From positions 124,001 to 188,000 of the forward strand of contig BLAL01000306.1 of the NCBI GenBank assembly GCA_015698045.1: a DNA stretch of 64,000 bases. Direction: 5' to 3'. The stretch is from Rhizophagus clarus (taxonomy: Eukaryota; Glomeromycota; Glomeromycetes; Glomerales; Glomeraceae). The notes beneath the pieces are model-generated. The model saw only the letters and a program-made list of their open reading frames with translations. It did not search any database and was not told the origin of the DNA. This document shows, piece after piece, positions 1 through 9,415 of this stretch. The first letter of the stretch is position 1. The number at the start of each line of letters is the position of its first letter. The position numbers and the translations under genes were made by a program.

Positions 1-614
1 TAATTACCCTTCAAGAACATTTACGTAAATTGTTCTAATTTCTCAAATATGTCATGATTGTTATGATCTGTCTTCTTTATATTAATTATAATACAGATAC
101 GGATCTACAATACAATCAATCACAATGAACAAGTTAAACTCGACCTAAAGTCAATTGTTATGATCGTGATTCCAAAATATCAAGATAAAGGTCTTCTTTT
201 TAATTATATATCAAATCTAAAAAAGGTAAAATCTAATAATACAGATACGTAAATAAATAGTGTTTTTTATTTTGGTTTATAATAAGCTTTTGCCAATTAT
301 AGACTACAAATAAAACAATTACAGATCTACAATACATTACACAAAGATCTTGAGCGAACAATTTAAATTCAAAATAAAATATCCAAGATTAACAAAAAAG
401 TTGGTAACGTTATAATGAAATCGGTAGTAAAACTTAATTTAATCATCTTTAATTAGGTATAAAAATTCTGATAAATTTAATAAAATCAGTGATTTTTTAA
501 TGATTTTATCAACTCAAGTTAAGCACGAATAGTAAATAATCAAGTTTGTGCTTCTTCGCTAATATTGACTTGTGCATTCGATAGGTGACCGATTTTGTGG
601 CTGATGTGGCTGAA
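1..614. other. AT-rich intergenic DNA
   Basis: No reading frame of note and no RNA gene seen on either strand. The sequence is AT-rich with short A and T runs. It leads into the tandem duplication that starts near 615. Confidence 0.6.
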
Positions 615-1180
615 TATAATATTACCCAAATAACCAATAAAAATTGATAATTTTGTTGATCATGTGATTGCACAATCATGATTTAATTATTTATTTATCG
701 TATTTTTTTTTTTTCAAAAACTTTTTCTCTCTCTCTCAAATTTTTTACTTTATTGTTTTGTCTAAAAAATAAAGATAAAGGTATATTTTTTGTTGAAATT
801 TCTTTTCCCATTATTATGTTATTTATAATATTACCCAAATAACCAATAAAAATTGATAATTTTGTTGATCATGTGATTGCACAATCACGATTTAATTATT
901 TATTTATCGTTTTTTTTTTCAAAACTTTTTTCTCTCTCTCTCAAATTTTTACTTTATTGTTTTTGTCTAAAAAATAAAGATAAAGGTATATTTTTTGTTG
1001 AAATTTCTTTTCCCATTATTATGTTATTCTTAACACTCTTATTAATATATTTTTCCAATGTATTTCTTCTCACTAACGTCCTAAACAATGTTCTACTATC
1101 GAGTTTTTTACTTTATTGGTTTTTCTAAAAAATAAATACAAAGGTACATTTTTTGTTGAAATTTCTTTTTCCATCCTGTT
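615..1180. repeat. Tandem duplication, ~207-bp unit, two full copies plus a partial third
   Basis: The segment beginning TATAATATTACCCAAATAAC at about 615 recurs at about 824, including a TTGTTGATCATGTGATTG block, a CT-microsatellite (TCTCTCTCTC) and a segment near AAATAAAGATAAAGGTATA. Copies 1 and 2 differ by a few substitutions and T-run lengths. A third, partial copy (TTTACTTTATTGGTTTTTCT through TTTTTGTTGAAATTTC) lies at about 1108-1175. Short open frames here are by-products of the repeat, rich in Leu and Phe, and are not called as genes. Confidence 0.8.
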
Positions 1181-1735
1181 AACACTCTTACTAATATTTT
1201 TTTCTAATGTGTTTCCTCCTATTAACGTTCCTACTAACAATGTTCTACCGTTAAACATTTTTTATTCCTTACTTTTACTAACACTTCTACTAACATTAAC
1301 ACTAACATTAATACTTATACTTTATATTTTTTTTTATTGACGTTCCTTTTCTACTTCTACTAACTTTCATACCAACATTAATACTAACACTTTCTAATGT
1401 AAAAATTTTTTTATTAACGTTCCTTTTCTTTTGCTAACACTTCTACTAATATTCATACTAACACTTTTATTACTAACATTTTACTTTCTTTCAAATTAAA
1501 TAGATATAATGAAATGAAAACAAGCAAACAAGTGAACATTAATTGTAAATTTGTGTAAAGAGTAGTGAATTTTTTTTATAATATTTTTGTATAATATTTT
1601 TTTTATTATCGATTGAAAATATAAATAAAACTTTCAGTAATTACAATTAAATGAATTAAATTACTTTTAAATTACAATTGTATTTAAATTATAAATCTAC
1701 TACTATTAATACCCCATAAATGCTATACTTTTTGG
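1181..1735. repeat. Pyrimidine-rich low-complexity DNA with ACTAACA-type repeats
   Basis: About 1260-1480 is built from irregular repeats of ACTAACATT and ACTTCTACTAAC interspersed with T runs. The rest is AT-rich. No gene is supported. Confidence 0.5.
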
Positions 1736-2110
1736 CTATCCGATATGTGTGAAAATTATGAAATTATGCTTATATTTCAAATACAAATAGGATACATATC
1801 GGGTATATATAGGATACTTATTAGTACTATCCGATAAGTGTATAATATCTGTCCGATATTTTTTTAAAATATATCGGGTACCCAATAAATCTATGATATG
1901 TAACCGATATTTAACTACCCAATATGTATGAGAAATGTACCCGATATGTATGTTATATGTCACCGATTTTTTGCATCTGATGGGTACATATCAGGTACTC
2001 GATATGTGTAGTATTATTAAATAGCATACACATATTTTACACATATCGGGTACATATCAGGTAGCCGATATGTACCCGATATGTACCCGATAACATCGAT
2101 TTTGACCAGT
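1736..2110. repeat. Degenerate satellite-like array built on CCGATATGTACC
   Basis: The motif CGATATGT(A)CC, or its complement TATCGGGTACATATC, recurs more than ten times on both strands with irregular spacing. The copies CCGATATGTACCCGATATGT near 2068-2090 are the cleanest. The array ends at CATCGATTTTGACCAGTGTT and sits next to a decayed Tc1/mariner transposase, so it may be its subterminal repeat region. That link is inferred. Confidence 0.6.
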
Positions 2111-2174
2111 GTTAATACAAATTTAATAATTAATATATAATATGTTATATATATACTTTATTATTTAATTAATA

Positions 2175-2690
2175 ATAAATGCTTGAAAATTTTTTTTATT
2201 ACAATTTCCTTTAATTATTTCAGCTGCAATAATACCATCCAATATCAAAGCTAGTAGAATTGTATATCTTTTGTTTCTAATAAATACAATAGATTTTATT
2301 ACTCTTATATTAATTGTAAAATATCTATAAGCTTTACTTATACTATATTCATTTTTTGTAGTTTCATTTATAAAAATTAATTGCTTTGGGTTATAATCAT
2401 TTATTTTTAAAATAAAATCACTTCTGAGAAATTCATTTCATTCCTTAACAGCTTTCTGTAACTATAATAAAATATTTAATTGTTATTTTATAAAAATAAC
2501 AATAAAATTAAAATATATTGTATTCTTATTTTCTTTCTAGTAATATCATAAAAACTTAAAGATCTCTATAAACTGAAGTTGAAACTAATATAATTTTTTT
2601 GTTTTTTGAGTCATTTTATAAATTAATTCATTTAGGAACCAGTCAACCTTTTCTGTAATAAGTTCTTGTAATATCTTTTAAAAAAATCAA
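2175..2690 (-). pseudogene. Decayed Tc1/mariner-type (DDE_3) transposase fragment
   Basis: Reading the minus strand from about 2450 to 2190 gives a continuous DDE_3-like stretch: NDYNPKQLIFINETTKNEYS, then RVIKSIVFIRNKRYTILLAL and LDGIIAAEIIKGN. In this family the second block normally reads FIDET, with the Asp as the first catalytic residue; here it is Asn (GAT to AAT), so this copy should be inactive. Upstream (2560-2690) the same strand encodes LQELITEKVDWFLNELIYKM, typical of the helical DNA-binding part, interrupted by several stops. An AT-rich gap near 2463-2540 may be a relic intron. Plain DNA transposon remnant. Confidence 0.7.
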
Positions 2691-2962
2691 TTATTATTAA
2701 ATAATCATTTATGAAAAATAAGCAGACAAATTTCATACTTTCATATCATATGTATTAATAAATATTTTTTTTCTACCTTGATTTTCACAAAATGGATTAA
2801 TTATATAGCCCCAGAATTTATATATTTTTCAAACTCTATTAATAATACCTATATTTATATATACTGTATATCACAGGCACAGTACCCTAGGTATTTTGCA
2901 AATTTTGAGGGTTTTGGCCTGTACCTGAAGGTACTATACACAAGTGGATACTATACATACTG
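2691..2962. other. AT-rich spacer with possible older repeat end
   Basis: Contains GGTAC-rich short palindromes (GTACCTGAAGGTAC near 2921-2934) just left of the hAT element. Related CCTAGGTA motifs occur right of the hAT element near 6310, so the hAT may sit inside an older repeat. No gene seen. Confidence 0.3.
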
Positions 2963-5900
2963 CAGTGATGGGAAATGATCGGTCATATCATCATTTTTGG
3001 ATGATCATTGGTTATGTGATCATATGACCGATAGTTATATATCATAAAGTCATAGATTTTATGACCATAAAATATGATCTTTATGACCTTTAATCATTAA
3101 GTAATGACCGGAATCATTAGGTCATTTAATATATGACCTTATTTTTTTTGATTTGATAATGCATTTTACAGTGTTTGTCATTTATTGACTTGTTAATTAT
3201 TTTTTTGCACAAAATGTTTAAAAAAATTCTGTTAAAAATGTTGGGAAAATCGATCAAGATTTCCTTTTTGATGATGATACTACGAGTTCAGTTTTTCTAT
3301 ATGAAAGGCAAAGAAAAAAATTTTAACTCGTGTTGATTTATTAACTCTGTCAATAAAATTATGAAATGAAAAAAAAATCAGCGACATAACTTTTGGGAAT
3401 TTTTTATTTTAGTAAAAAATGATAATAATAAATCAAATGCCAAAACTGTATGTATTTATTGTAATCAAAAGGTTGCTAGAGGATTAGCTGTTATGCAAGT
3501 AACACCCAGGTGTTTTACATCCAATAAAGCAAAATTTTGTCGAAATCATCTTACAAGCTGTGAAAACTTTAAAGCTTCATATAGTGAAGAAGAAATTTTT
3601 GAAATTTTATCCCATTCTGTTCCTGAAGATTTTAAAAAAAAAAGAATGATAATGAAAGTATAAAATTTTAATGATTAATATTCAGGATTATTTATTTATG
3701 TTTAATATTTTTATTTTTTAGATATATATAATGAAGAGAAAAAGGAGGAAGAAGAAGAAATAGAGGAAGATTGTGAATTGCAAAATCTACCAAAATGCTG
3801 AAAAAGTTCTGTTTTAACAACATCGTCTATTTCTTCTTTTAGACAACAATCTATTACAATTTATTGTGCTCGTCTAATGTCTGTTAATGATAAACTAACA
3901 TTTGAATGCCTTCTTCTTTATATGTTTGTATCTAATGGATTGCCATTTACTTTTTTGAAAAATGAAGATACGCAAGCTGTTTTTAATTTTATTTTACTAG
4001 GCATTTGTTTACCAAATCGTAAAGCAATTGGTGATAAGGTTTTGAAAAAAGTGCCAAAGCTTTAAAAAAAAATATTACAGATATTGCAAAAAAAAATATT
4101 GATGGTGTTACAGCAACTTTTGACAGTTGGACAAACATTAAAGCAGAACATATTTGGAGAATTGTTTTGATAACATCACATGGTCAACCTCTTATTTAGA
4201 GTACTTATGATATTAGCGGAAAAGCCTCTTGAACTGAAAATGTAATTCAATATATTAAGAATTTAATGATTGAAACAAATAAAGTAGGAATAAATATAAA
4301 AGCTTTTGTTTCTGATTCTGCTAGTGAATATACTGCAGCACAGTAATTTTTTTTTTTAAAAAAAAAAATATTTTGTAATAATATTATTAGTATTAATTTT
4401 AATTATATTATGATTTAGTAAGCAATTAAGAAGAGAATTTCCAAACAAAATATTTCTTCCGTGTATAGTACATCAAATGAATCTTGTATTTGATAATATT
4501 TTTAAAGAAAATGCTCTCTATAAACAAACTTCTGCTGAAGCTGTTTGAATAGTTAGTTATTTTAATAAATCTCCATATTTTACTGGAAATTTAAGAGATA
4601 AGCAACTACAAATTTATGATAAAACAGTATCATTACTATCACCTGGAGATACTAGGTGAAATAGTTATTATTTTTGTTTTCATTCTATTTTAAAAACAAA
4701 GGTTGCACTTAAGGTATATTTTTACAAACTTGTAAAATTAATTTATAAAACAATTAATTTTATTATTTTATTTATTTTTAGTTTTTATCTGCAAAATTTA
4801 ACGAACATCGATCAAATATAATTTGAATAGATGGTGTTCCAAATAAAACACCAAATAATACTTCTAAAAAACGTAATGTTGAACGAAAATTACTTGATGA
4901 TATTGCAGATATAATTAATGATAATAATTTCTGGTCAACACTTTTTGAACTCCAAAATTTATTATATCCTTTATGTGAGTTTCTAAATAAGCTTCAGAAA
5001 GATGCAGCAACTTTATATGAAGTTATTCATTGTTTTGCATATGTAACAAAAATTTTTAATGAGCATTTGGATCAAGAATTTTTAGAAAAAATGGTTAAAA
5101 GAATGAAAAAACGTTGGAAACAATGGTAGCAGCTGCTTTTGATTCTTTCAGTTGTTCTTCATCCTTCATACAAGCTTTTAAAATTTTATATATCTATATC
5201 TAATTTATCTTTAACACATCTTGGCAAATGGTTAAAATAGTATTATGAAGTATGGTTTAGTAGTAAATCATGAACTGTTTTAGCAGAATTTGTACAGTAT
5301 ATAAAAGGGTTAGATCTTTATGATGATGATTCATTTACTCAATTTCAAGGCTGATTGGTTAATTTTTGGGAGTTTACAAGCGGCATAGGGCCTGAATTAG
5401 CAAAAATTGCAATCTGAATACATGGAATTTGTGTAAATTCTGCATTTGTTGAAAGATTATAGTTGAGTATGGGCTATTTACATACAAATAGAAGAAACAG
5501 GCTTAAGGTTTTTATTTATTTTTTATTTAACATTTTTTGAATTAAATTTTAAATTAATATTAATTATAATTTTTTTAATAATAACTAATTTTTATTAGCC
5601 TAATAAAGTTCTTGCAATGACGCAAATTAGAAGTGATATTTTTTACAATAGGAATATAAGAAATGTAAAAAATGGAGAAAAGAAAATTCGTCAGCTTTAT
5701 ATAGCAACACCAATTCCAGAAGAAAAATCTGACAATGATAGTGATGATAATGATAATCAAATAATTGTTGATAAGAAAGAGGAGAATTTAAAAAGAAATT
5801 CTGATAATGAAAATAAACCAGTAACAAAAGAAGATGAAGAGTGTTGGAATTTAATTATAACTGAATAGATTAATAGTGTAGAACATGAAAATCAATTTGA

Positions 5901-6255
5901 TAATGTTGATGATAAAAATTTATTCTCTGATGAATTGAATAACTTTAATTTAGGTAGACATACCATTCATCCTGCTGATGATGATTCAGCAAAATGGTCT
6001 TTAATATCAATTTTTACTTCAAATTTAGAATCACCAACCTTTTTAAATAGAGACAATAAATTTGCTGATAAATAAACTTATAATTCAATTGATTATATAT
6101 CGTTAATAAAAAAAAATTAAAAAAAAATAAAGTGTTACAAATTTTACTATATAGGTCATAAAGTTATAAAGTCATAATACCTTCCAAAATGACCAAATGA
6201 TCTATGACTGGTCATCAAAGTCATATAGGTCATAAAAGGTTATGTGCCAATACTA
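2963..6255 (+). mobile_element. Decayed hAT-family DNA transposon
   Basis: The left end CAGTGATGGGAAATGA and the complement of the right end, TAGTATTGGCACATAA, form a short imperfect inverted repeat of hAT type (CAG/TAG-TGATGG). The interior encodes a BED-finger hAT transposase with C-terminal dimerisation domain. Subterminal DNA at both ends is rich in TATGACC/GGTCATA repeats (about 2980-3140 and 6150-6240), likely transposase binding sites. An 8-bp target duplication is not clear; only a TACATA-like similarity remains, which fits an old insertion. Confidence 0.75.
3214..6075 (+). pseudogene. hAT transposase with BED zinc finger, multi-exon, many in-frame stops
   Basis: Exon 1 encodes a BED finger (TVCIYCNQKVARGLAVMQV, then FCRNHLTSCENF; C-x2-C...H-x4-C). 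Later exons encode VTATFDSWTNIKAEHIWRIV (catalytic core start), FVSDSASEYTAAQ, NKIFLPCIVHQMNLVFDNIF, and the dimerisation block IHGICVNSAFVERL followed by LSMGYLHTNRRNRLK. Four GT-AG introns of 64-91 bp fit: 3658-3721, 4343-4418, 4714-4781 and 5508-5598. The last exon gives an acidic tail ending at 6075. Roughly a dozen stops interrupt the frame. Nearly all are TGA or TAG where relatives have Arg or Trp, plus at least one frameshift near 4060. The start codon is uncertain; ATG at 3214 or 3238 are candidates. Confidence 0.8.
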
Positions 6256-6357
6256 ATTACATAGGGGGGTACAGAATTTTTAAAATACCTGAGATATATG
6301 CCATGTATAATACCTAGGTTTAATTAGATTGGTAAAACACAAAAAAAAAAATGCCAA

Positions 6358-6433
6358 AACTAACTGTTCTGACGTTTTTATATATAAAGTAAAAAAAAAA
6401 TGCTGAAATTAATTGTTCTAGTATTTTTATATA
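6358..6433 (+). repeat. Direct repeat (left copy) flanking the Ginger-like element
   Basis: An ~75-bp block with ACTAACTGTTCTGACGTTTT then AAAGTAAAAAAAAAATGCTG recurs in the same orientation at about 21726-21801 on the far side of the Ginger-like element. It is itself an internal two-unit repeat of AATGCYRAAA...TGTTCT. Because it lies just outside the inverted repeats, it could be an older host repeat into which the element inserted. Confidence 0.55.
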
Positions 6434-6562
6434 TGTTGTGCCTTAGATGTAAATCCACGTCAGGTAGTAACTGACGCACGTCAGATATTAATTAACACCT
6501 GACATGCATTACTTACCAATTGACAAATGATGTGCGTTAATTGTCATCTGACGCATGATCTA
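6434..6562 (+). repeat. Left terminal inverted repeat of the Ginger-like element
   Basis: About 130 bp with a recurring internal motif, CTGACGCACGTCAG or TTGACAAATGATG (GACGY...CGTCA pairs), matched in inverted orientation by 21568-21698. By eye the two arms differ at many CpG/TpG positions, as expected from deamination of an old copy. Confidence 0.75.
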
Positions 6563-6739
6563 TTATTTAATAATGGATTATCTGAACATGTTTTTTTACT
6601 TTGTTATTTTCTTCAATTTCTTCCTCTATAACTATTTCAACATTACTTGTATCAACAATCACATATACTGTTATTTTTTCTTAAAGTTAATCAAAGCTTT
6701 AATAATCTTATACGGAGTATACTTTTATAAGCAAGGAGA

Positions 6740-7008
6740 CGTTTAAAACCTTACTAAATAATTATCTTAGTAGATTGCCAGAATGCAAGCAAGATAAGGC
6801 TTTAATAAATCTAGACCTTTTAGGAAAAATAAAAGCAGTATTATTAGACCCCAAAAATTTTCATATTTGTAATAAAAATACTTGAAATTGGGCTATGAAA
6901 CGCTTTTGCCTTGAAGAAGTAGTTTCTGGAGACTTTAGAGTATTAGTTAAAGCAGATAACAAGTCAGTTCTTGTAGTGAAGAATATGTATGAAATATTAT
7001 GCCGAACA
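6740..7008 (+). pseudogene. 5' part of Ginger-like integrase gene, interrupted by the inner element
   Basis: Reads KALINLDLLGKIKAVLLDPK-like sequence, a stop, then KRFCLEEVVSGDFRVLVKAD and VLVVKNMYEILCRT, the N-terminal zinc-binding/HHCC-side region of KRBA2-like integrases. The frame breaks exactly at the CGAACA target site and resumes at 19497. The real start lies upstream and is not assignable. Confidence 0.6.
7003..7008. repeat. Target-site duplication CGAACA (left copy)
   Basis: CGAACA precedes the G run that opens the inner element and is repeated perfectly at 19491-19496 directly after the C run that closes it. Six-base duplications are the hallmark of Polinton/Maverick integration. 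Confidence 0.9.
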
Positions 7009-7482
7009 GGGGGGGATATGGGTAGTTCCCACCTGAGGTGTACGGCTCCTCCAGTGGCTTCTTGCTATATTACTTTGTATTCTTTTTGCATTCCTCGCAC
7101 CTCTAGCTCATTAAGATTACTTTCTTGCTTTCTTGCCTGGCTGGAGACTCCGCAATCTCAGAAATTCTAATTTGTATTGTTTTCTAGCTAGAGCTTTCAG
7201 AATATGGTATACAAGGGTGTTTTCCACCTGAGGTGTACGGCTCCTCCAACGCTTTCTTGCCTCCCAATAGCATACTACTTAGGTAGCAAGAGAGAACAAG
7301 CATAAGGAGGAGCAGAGCGACGACGAATGCGCGTTCGATATAGGAGAATAAGTGGGCAAATAGTGCTTGCAGTCTGCGGAGCGAAGCGGAGCATGTAACC
7401 TAATATATTCCTAGTATGTGCCTACTTACCTTGATCTATCGATCCTTTGCCTAGAAGCTGTAATATAGAATCTTGTCTCAGC
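7009..7482 (+). repeat. Left terminal inverted repeat of the inner element (474 bp)
   Basis: Starts GGGGGGGATATGGGTAGTTC and ends GAATCTTGTCTCAGC. It matches the reverse complement of 19017-19490 along its whole length; by eye I see a single difference (GTGTACGG against GTATACGG). Carries two copies of CCACCTGAGGTGTACGGCTC about 200 bp apart, at about 7030 and 7229, plus a GC-rich patch GGAGCGAAGCGGAGC near 7380. These are candidate integrase or replication-initiation sites. Confidence 0.95.
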
Positions 7483-7521
7483 TTTTTTCATTATTGGACC
7501 ACCAGGCCTATATAACCAGTC

Positions 7522-7782
7522 TTAGACATATTTTTGGATTACTCGGGATGCTTGATCACGTTTTTTATCCTGAAGTTTGTTTTTATCATAATTAGCTTTA
7601 CTATAATACTTTCCAGCATGTTTCGTGCACATTCCATAAGAAGAAGCTGTTGGTGTGCCACATTCACCACAAGGAATACGAGTTCGTCTTTTCCAATGAA
7701 TATGGCATCCTTCTTTCCGGTAACATTTTTTTTCACATACACGACCATCAATATAGGTGTATGAACAAGAATAAAATGCCAT
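7522..7782 (-). CDS. Small Cys/His-rich zinc-binding protein (86 aa)
   Basis: Spacing of Cys and His suggests two linked zinc sites: CSYTYIDGRVCEKKC with GCHIHWK, then PCGECGTPTASSYGMCTKH. The C-terminal 25 residues are Lys-rich and helical. It could be a DNA-binding or regulatory protein, but I recognise no named family. It is transcribed towards the left terminus and shares a 51-bp divergent intergenic region with the 141-aa gene at 7834. Start chosen at the first ATG (7782), which keeps all Cys residues. Confidence 0.65.
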   Translation of the reverse strand: MAFYSCSYTYIDGRVCEKKCYRKEGCHIHWKRRTRIPCGECGTPTASSYGMCTKHAGKYYSKANYDKNKLQDKKRDQASRVIQKYV

Positions 7783-7833
7783 GTCTTTCTGTTATTTTAC
7801 AAATTAAATATTTTCTGAGGTTATTAAAACGAG

Positions 7834-8259
7834 ATGACATCTAATATTATGGATTCGGATAAAAGAATGGAATCTTTATCTCAAGTGATGCCAGAAGGGC
7901 CAGCAAAAAAAGTGGAGAAAGCATTGCTAGAAGTATTGGAAACGGCAATATGCCAGAAATTTAAAGAGAATAGTAAATTTGTTAAAGATCATCTTAGCTC
8001 TGTAAAAAAATTGCGATTGGCAGAAAATCCTGATGGATATGCTAGGTATCTTGCAAGAAAACAAGTTCCAGATGAATTATCATATAATACAGGAATAGAG
8101 AAAGTTCAAACATGGTATCGGGGGGAACTGCGTACTAAACTAGAGAAATTATATAGCCTTTATTATGAAATATCTCAGGAAGAAAAATGTGAAATATCCA
8201 AAGAGAAAGCGAAAGGAATTATTCAAGGACTTCTTAACATGTCACTTACAGATGATTAA
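7834..8259 (+). CDS. Helical 141-aa protein of unknown function
   Basis: Mostly helical and charged: AKKVEKALLEVLETAICQKF, a central DGYARYLARKQVPDELSY and a helical C-terminus. No zinc ligands, signal peptide or membrane segment. It is divergent from the zinc-binding gene on its left and convergent with the integrase gene on its right, ending 22 bp before the integrase stop. Its use of ordinary codons and position within the element argue for a real gene. A role as accessory replication or structural protein is possible but unsupported. Confidence 0.55.
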   Translation: MTSNIMDSDKRMESLSQVMPEGPAKKVEKALLEVLETAICQKFKENSKFVKDHLSSVKKLRLAENPDGYARYLARKQVPDELSYNTGIEKVQTWYRGELRTKLEKLYSLYYEISQEEKCEISKEKAKGIIQGLLNMSLTDD

Positions 8260-8281
8260 ATATGCAAATCTGATAACTTTC

Positions 8282-9415
8282 TTAACTTGTTAGCACCCAC
8301 TGGGGTGGCAATTCAGTATCATGAGGAATTACTAGCAATTCTTCATGTACAAATGATCGTTCAGGACTATTGCCTTCATTATCTATAAGCCAATAAAGAA
8401 CTGGCTGATTTTTTTGTACTAGTAATTTTTTAATATGGTAAACTTGTGGAGACCAATTCATATCAGTTGCGCGTCTTCTTCCTCCCTCATACTCACTCGG
8501 ATCAAGTAAGTATAAAACAGAATCGTCATAAGATAATCTTTCTTCATCATATCCCATAGGTCCATGTCGAGGTTTAGAAGGCTTAGCATTTACCCTTTTC
8601 TTTTTTATCGCCTTAGCCGGAGTAATACCAATTAAGCGGGTTACAGAGTTATTAAGATCTTCTATTATTGAATCAATAACACCAGGTAGGTCTTCCAACT
8701 CTATAATATCAGAGGAAGCATCTAATAAGTCATACGCATCAAGAATACTATAGAATCGTTCTTGAAAAGTTCTATTAAATCTTTCAACAATACCCATAGT
8801 TTTCTTAGACTTAGCCTTCTGAATTTTTACGCCATGCTTTCTTAGTAATTTTTCACATTCGCCCTTGAATTCAGACCCCTTATCTGATAGAAATACTTTT
8901 GGCCAAATAAGAGGGTTTTCAGGGTCATCATAAATTTTTTCTAAGCATTTCGCAATTGTAGATGAAGTTAAGATCCCTTGTTTATCCTTAACGCTTCTGG
9001 CAGATCCCCTAAGGGCCACACCAATAGGAACAGAAACTTTATATCTTGAAGCTACGTCAATTACATTAAGGAAAAAAAGGTAAATTGTTCGTCCTGACTT
9101 AATATGTCGTGTATAAAGAATATCCGCCTGATGCATCTCATTGGGTGTAGTAATAGAGCTAAAACTTGCTCGTGGGATATATCTAGGACGGGGTTTATGT
9201 AATAGATGTAATAATTGTCTCTCAAGCCAGTCCTTCACTTCATCTAAACTAAAATCATATCCAGCTTTAAGAGAAGCTTCATGTAATTTTTTCGCATTTC
9301 TCTGATAACCAATAGGTTGATAATAAATCTTTTTCAAAGCAATAGAAATATCAAGATTTCGAGCCTCATCAGAATCTATAGGAATAATAGGTAACAATGG
9401 GGGTTGAGCAGACAT
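8282..9415 (-). CDS. Polinton-type retroviral-like integrase (rve), 377 aa
   Basis: DDE integrase. The catalytic triad is visible as HQADILYT (first Asp near residue 97), FLSDKGSEF (second Asp near 178) and MGIVERFNRTF (Glu near 215). The core contains FFLNVIDVASRYKVSVPI as in Polinton/Gypsy-type integrases. Following it is a basic linker and a C-terminal region WSPQVYHIKKLLV...YWLIDNEG, resembling the small beta-rich DNA-binding tail of Polinton integrases. The N-terminal ~80 residues are basic and helical, probably DNA-binding; no classic HHCC finger is evident. It would cut the element's ends and join them to host DNA, consistent with the 6-bp duplication. Its start codon overlaps the Gag-like gene on the other strand by 19 bp, so the two share a divergent control region inside their own 5' ends. 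Confidence 0.88.
   Translation of the reverse strand: MSAQPPLLPIIPIDSDEARNLDISIALKKIYYQPIGYQRNAKKLHEASLKAGYDFSLDEVKDWLERQLLHLLHKPRPRYIPRASFSSITTPNEMHQADILYTRHIKSGRTIYLFFLNVIDVASRYKVSVPIGVALRGSARSVKDKQGILTSSTIAKCLEKIYDDPENPLIWPKVFLSDKGSEFKGECEKLLRKHGVKIQKAKSKKTMGIVERFNRTFQERFYSILDAYDLLDASSDIIELEDLPGVIDSIIEDLNNSVTRLIGITPAKAIKKKRVNAKPSKPRHGPMGYDEERLSYDDSVLYLLDPSEYEGGRRRATDMNWSPQVYHIKKLLVQKNQPVLYWLIDNEGNSPERSFVHEELLVIPHDTELPPQWVLTS

Noticed and set aside
1260-1480. ACTAACA repeats as possible telomere-like DNA
   Set aside because: The unit is irregular and does not match TTAGGG/CCCTAA or variants. It is ordinary low-complexity sequence.
7009-7170. Short frame running from 6895 into the left terminal repeat
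   Set aside because: It joins the relic Ginger frame to the inverted repeat of the inner element by accident; the mirrored frame at 19329-19574 is the same repeat.
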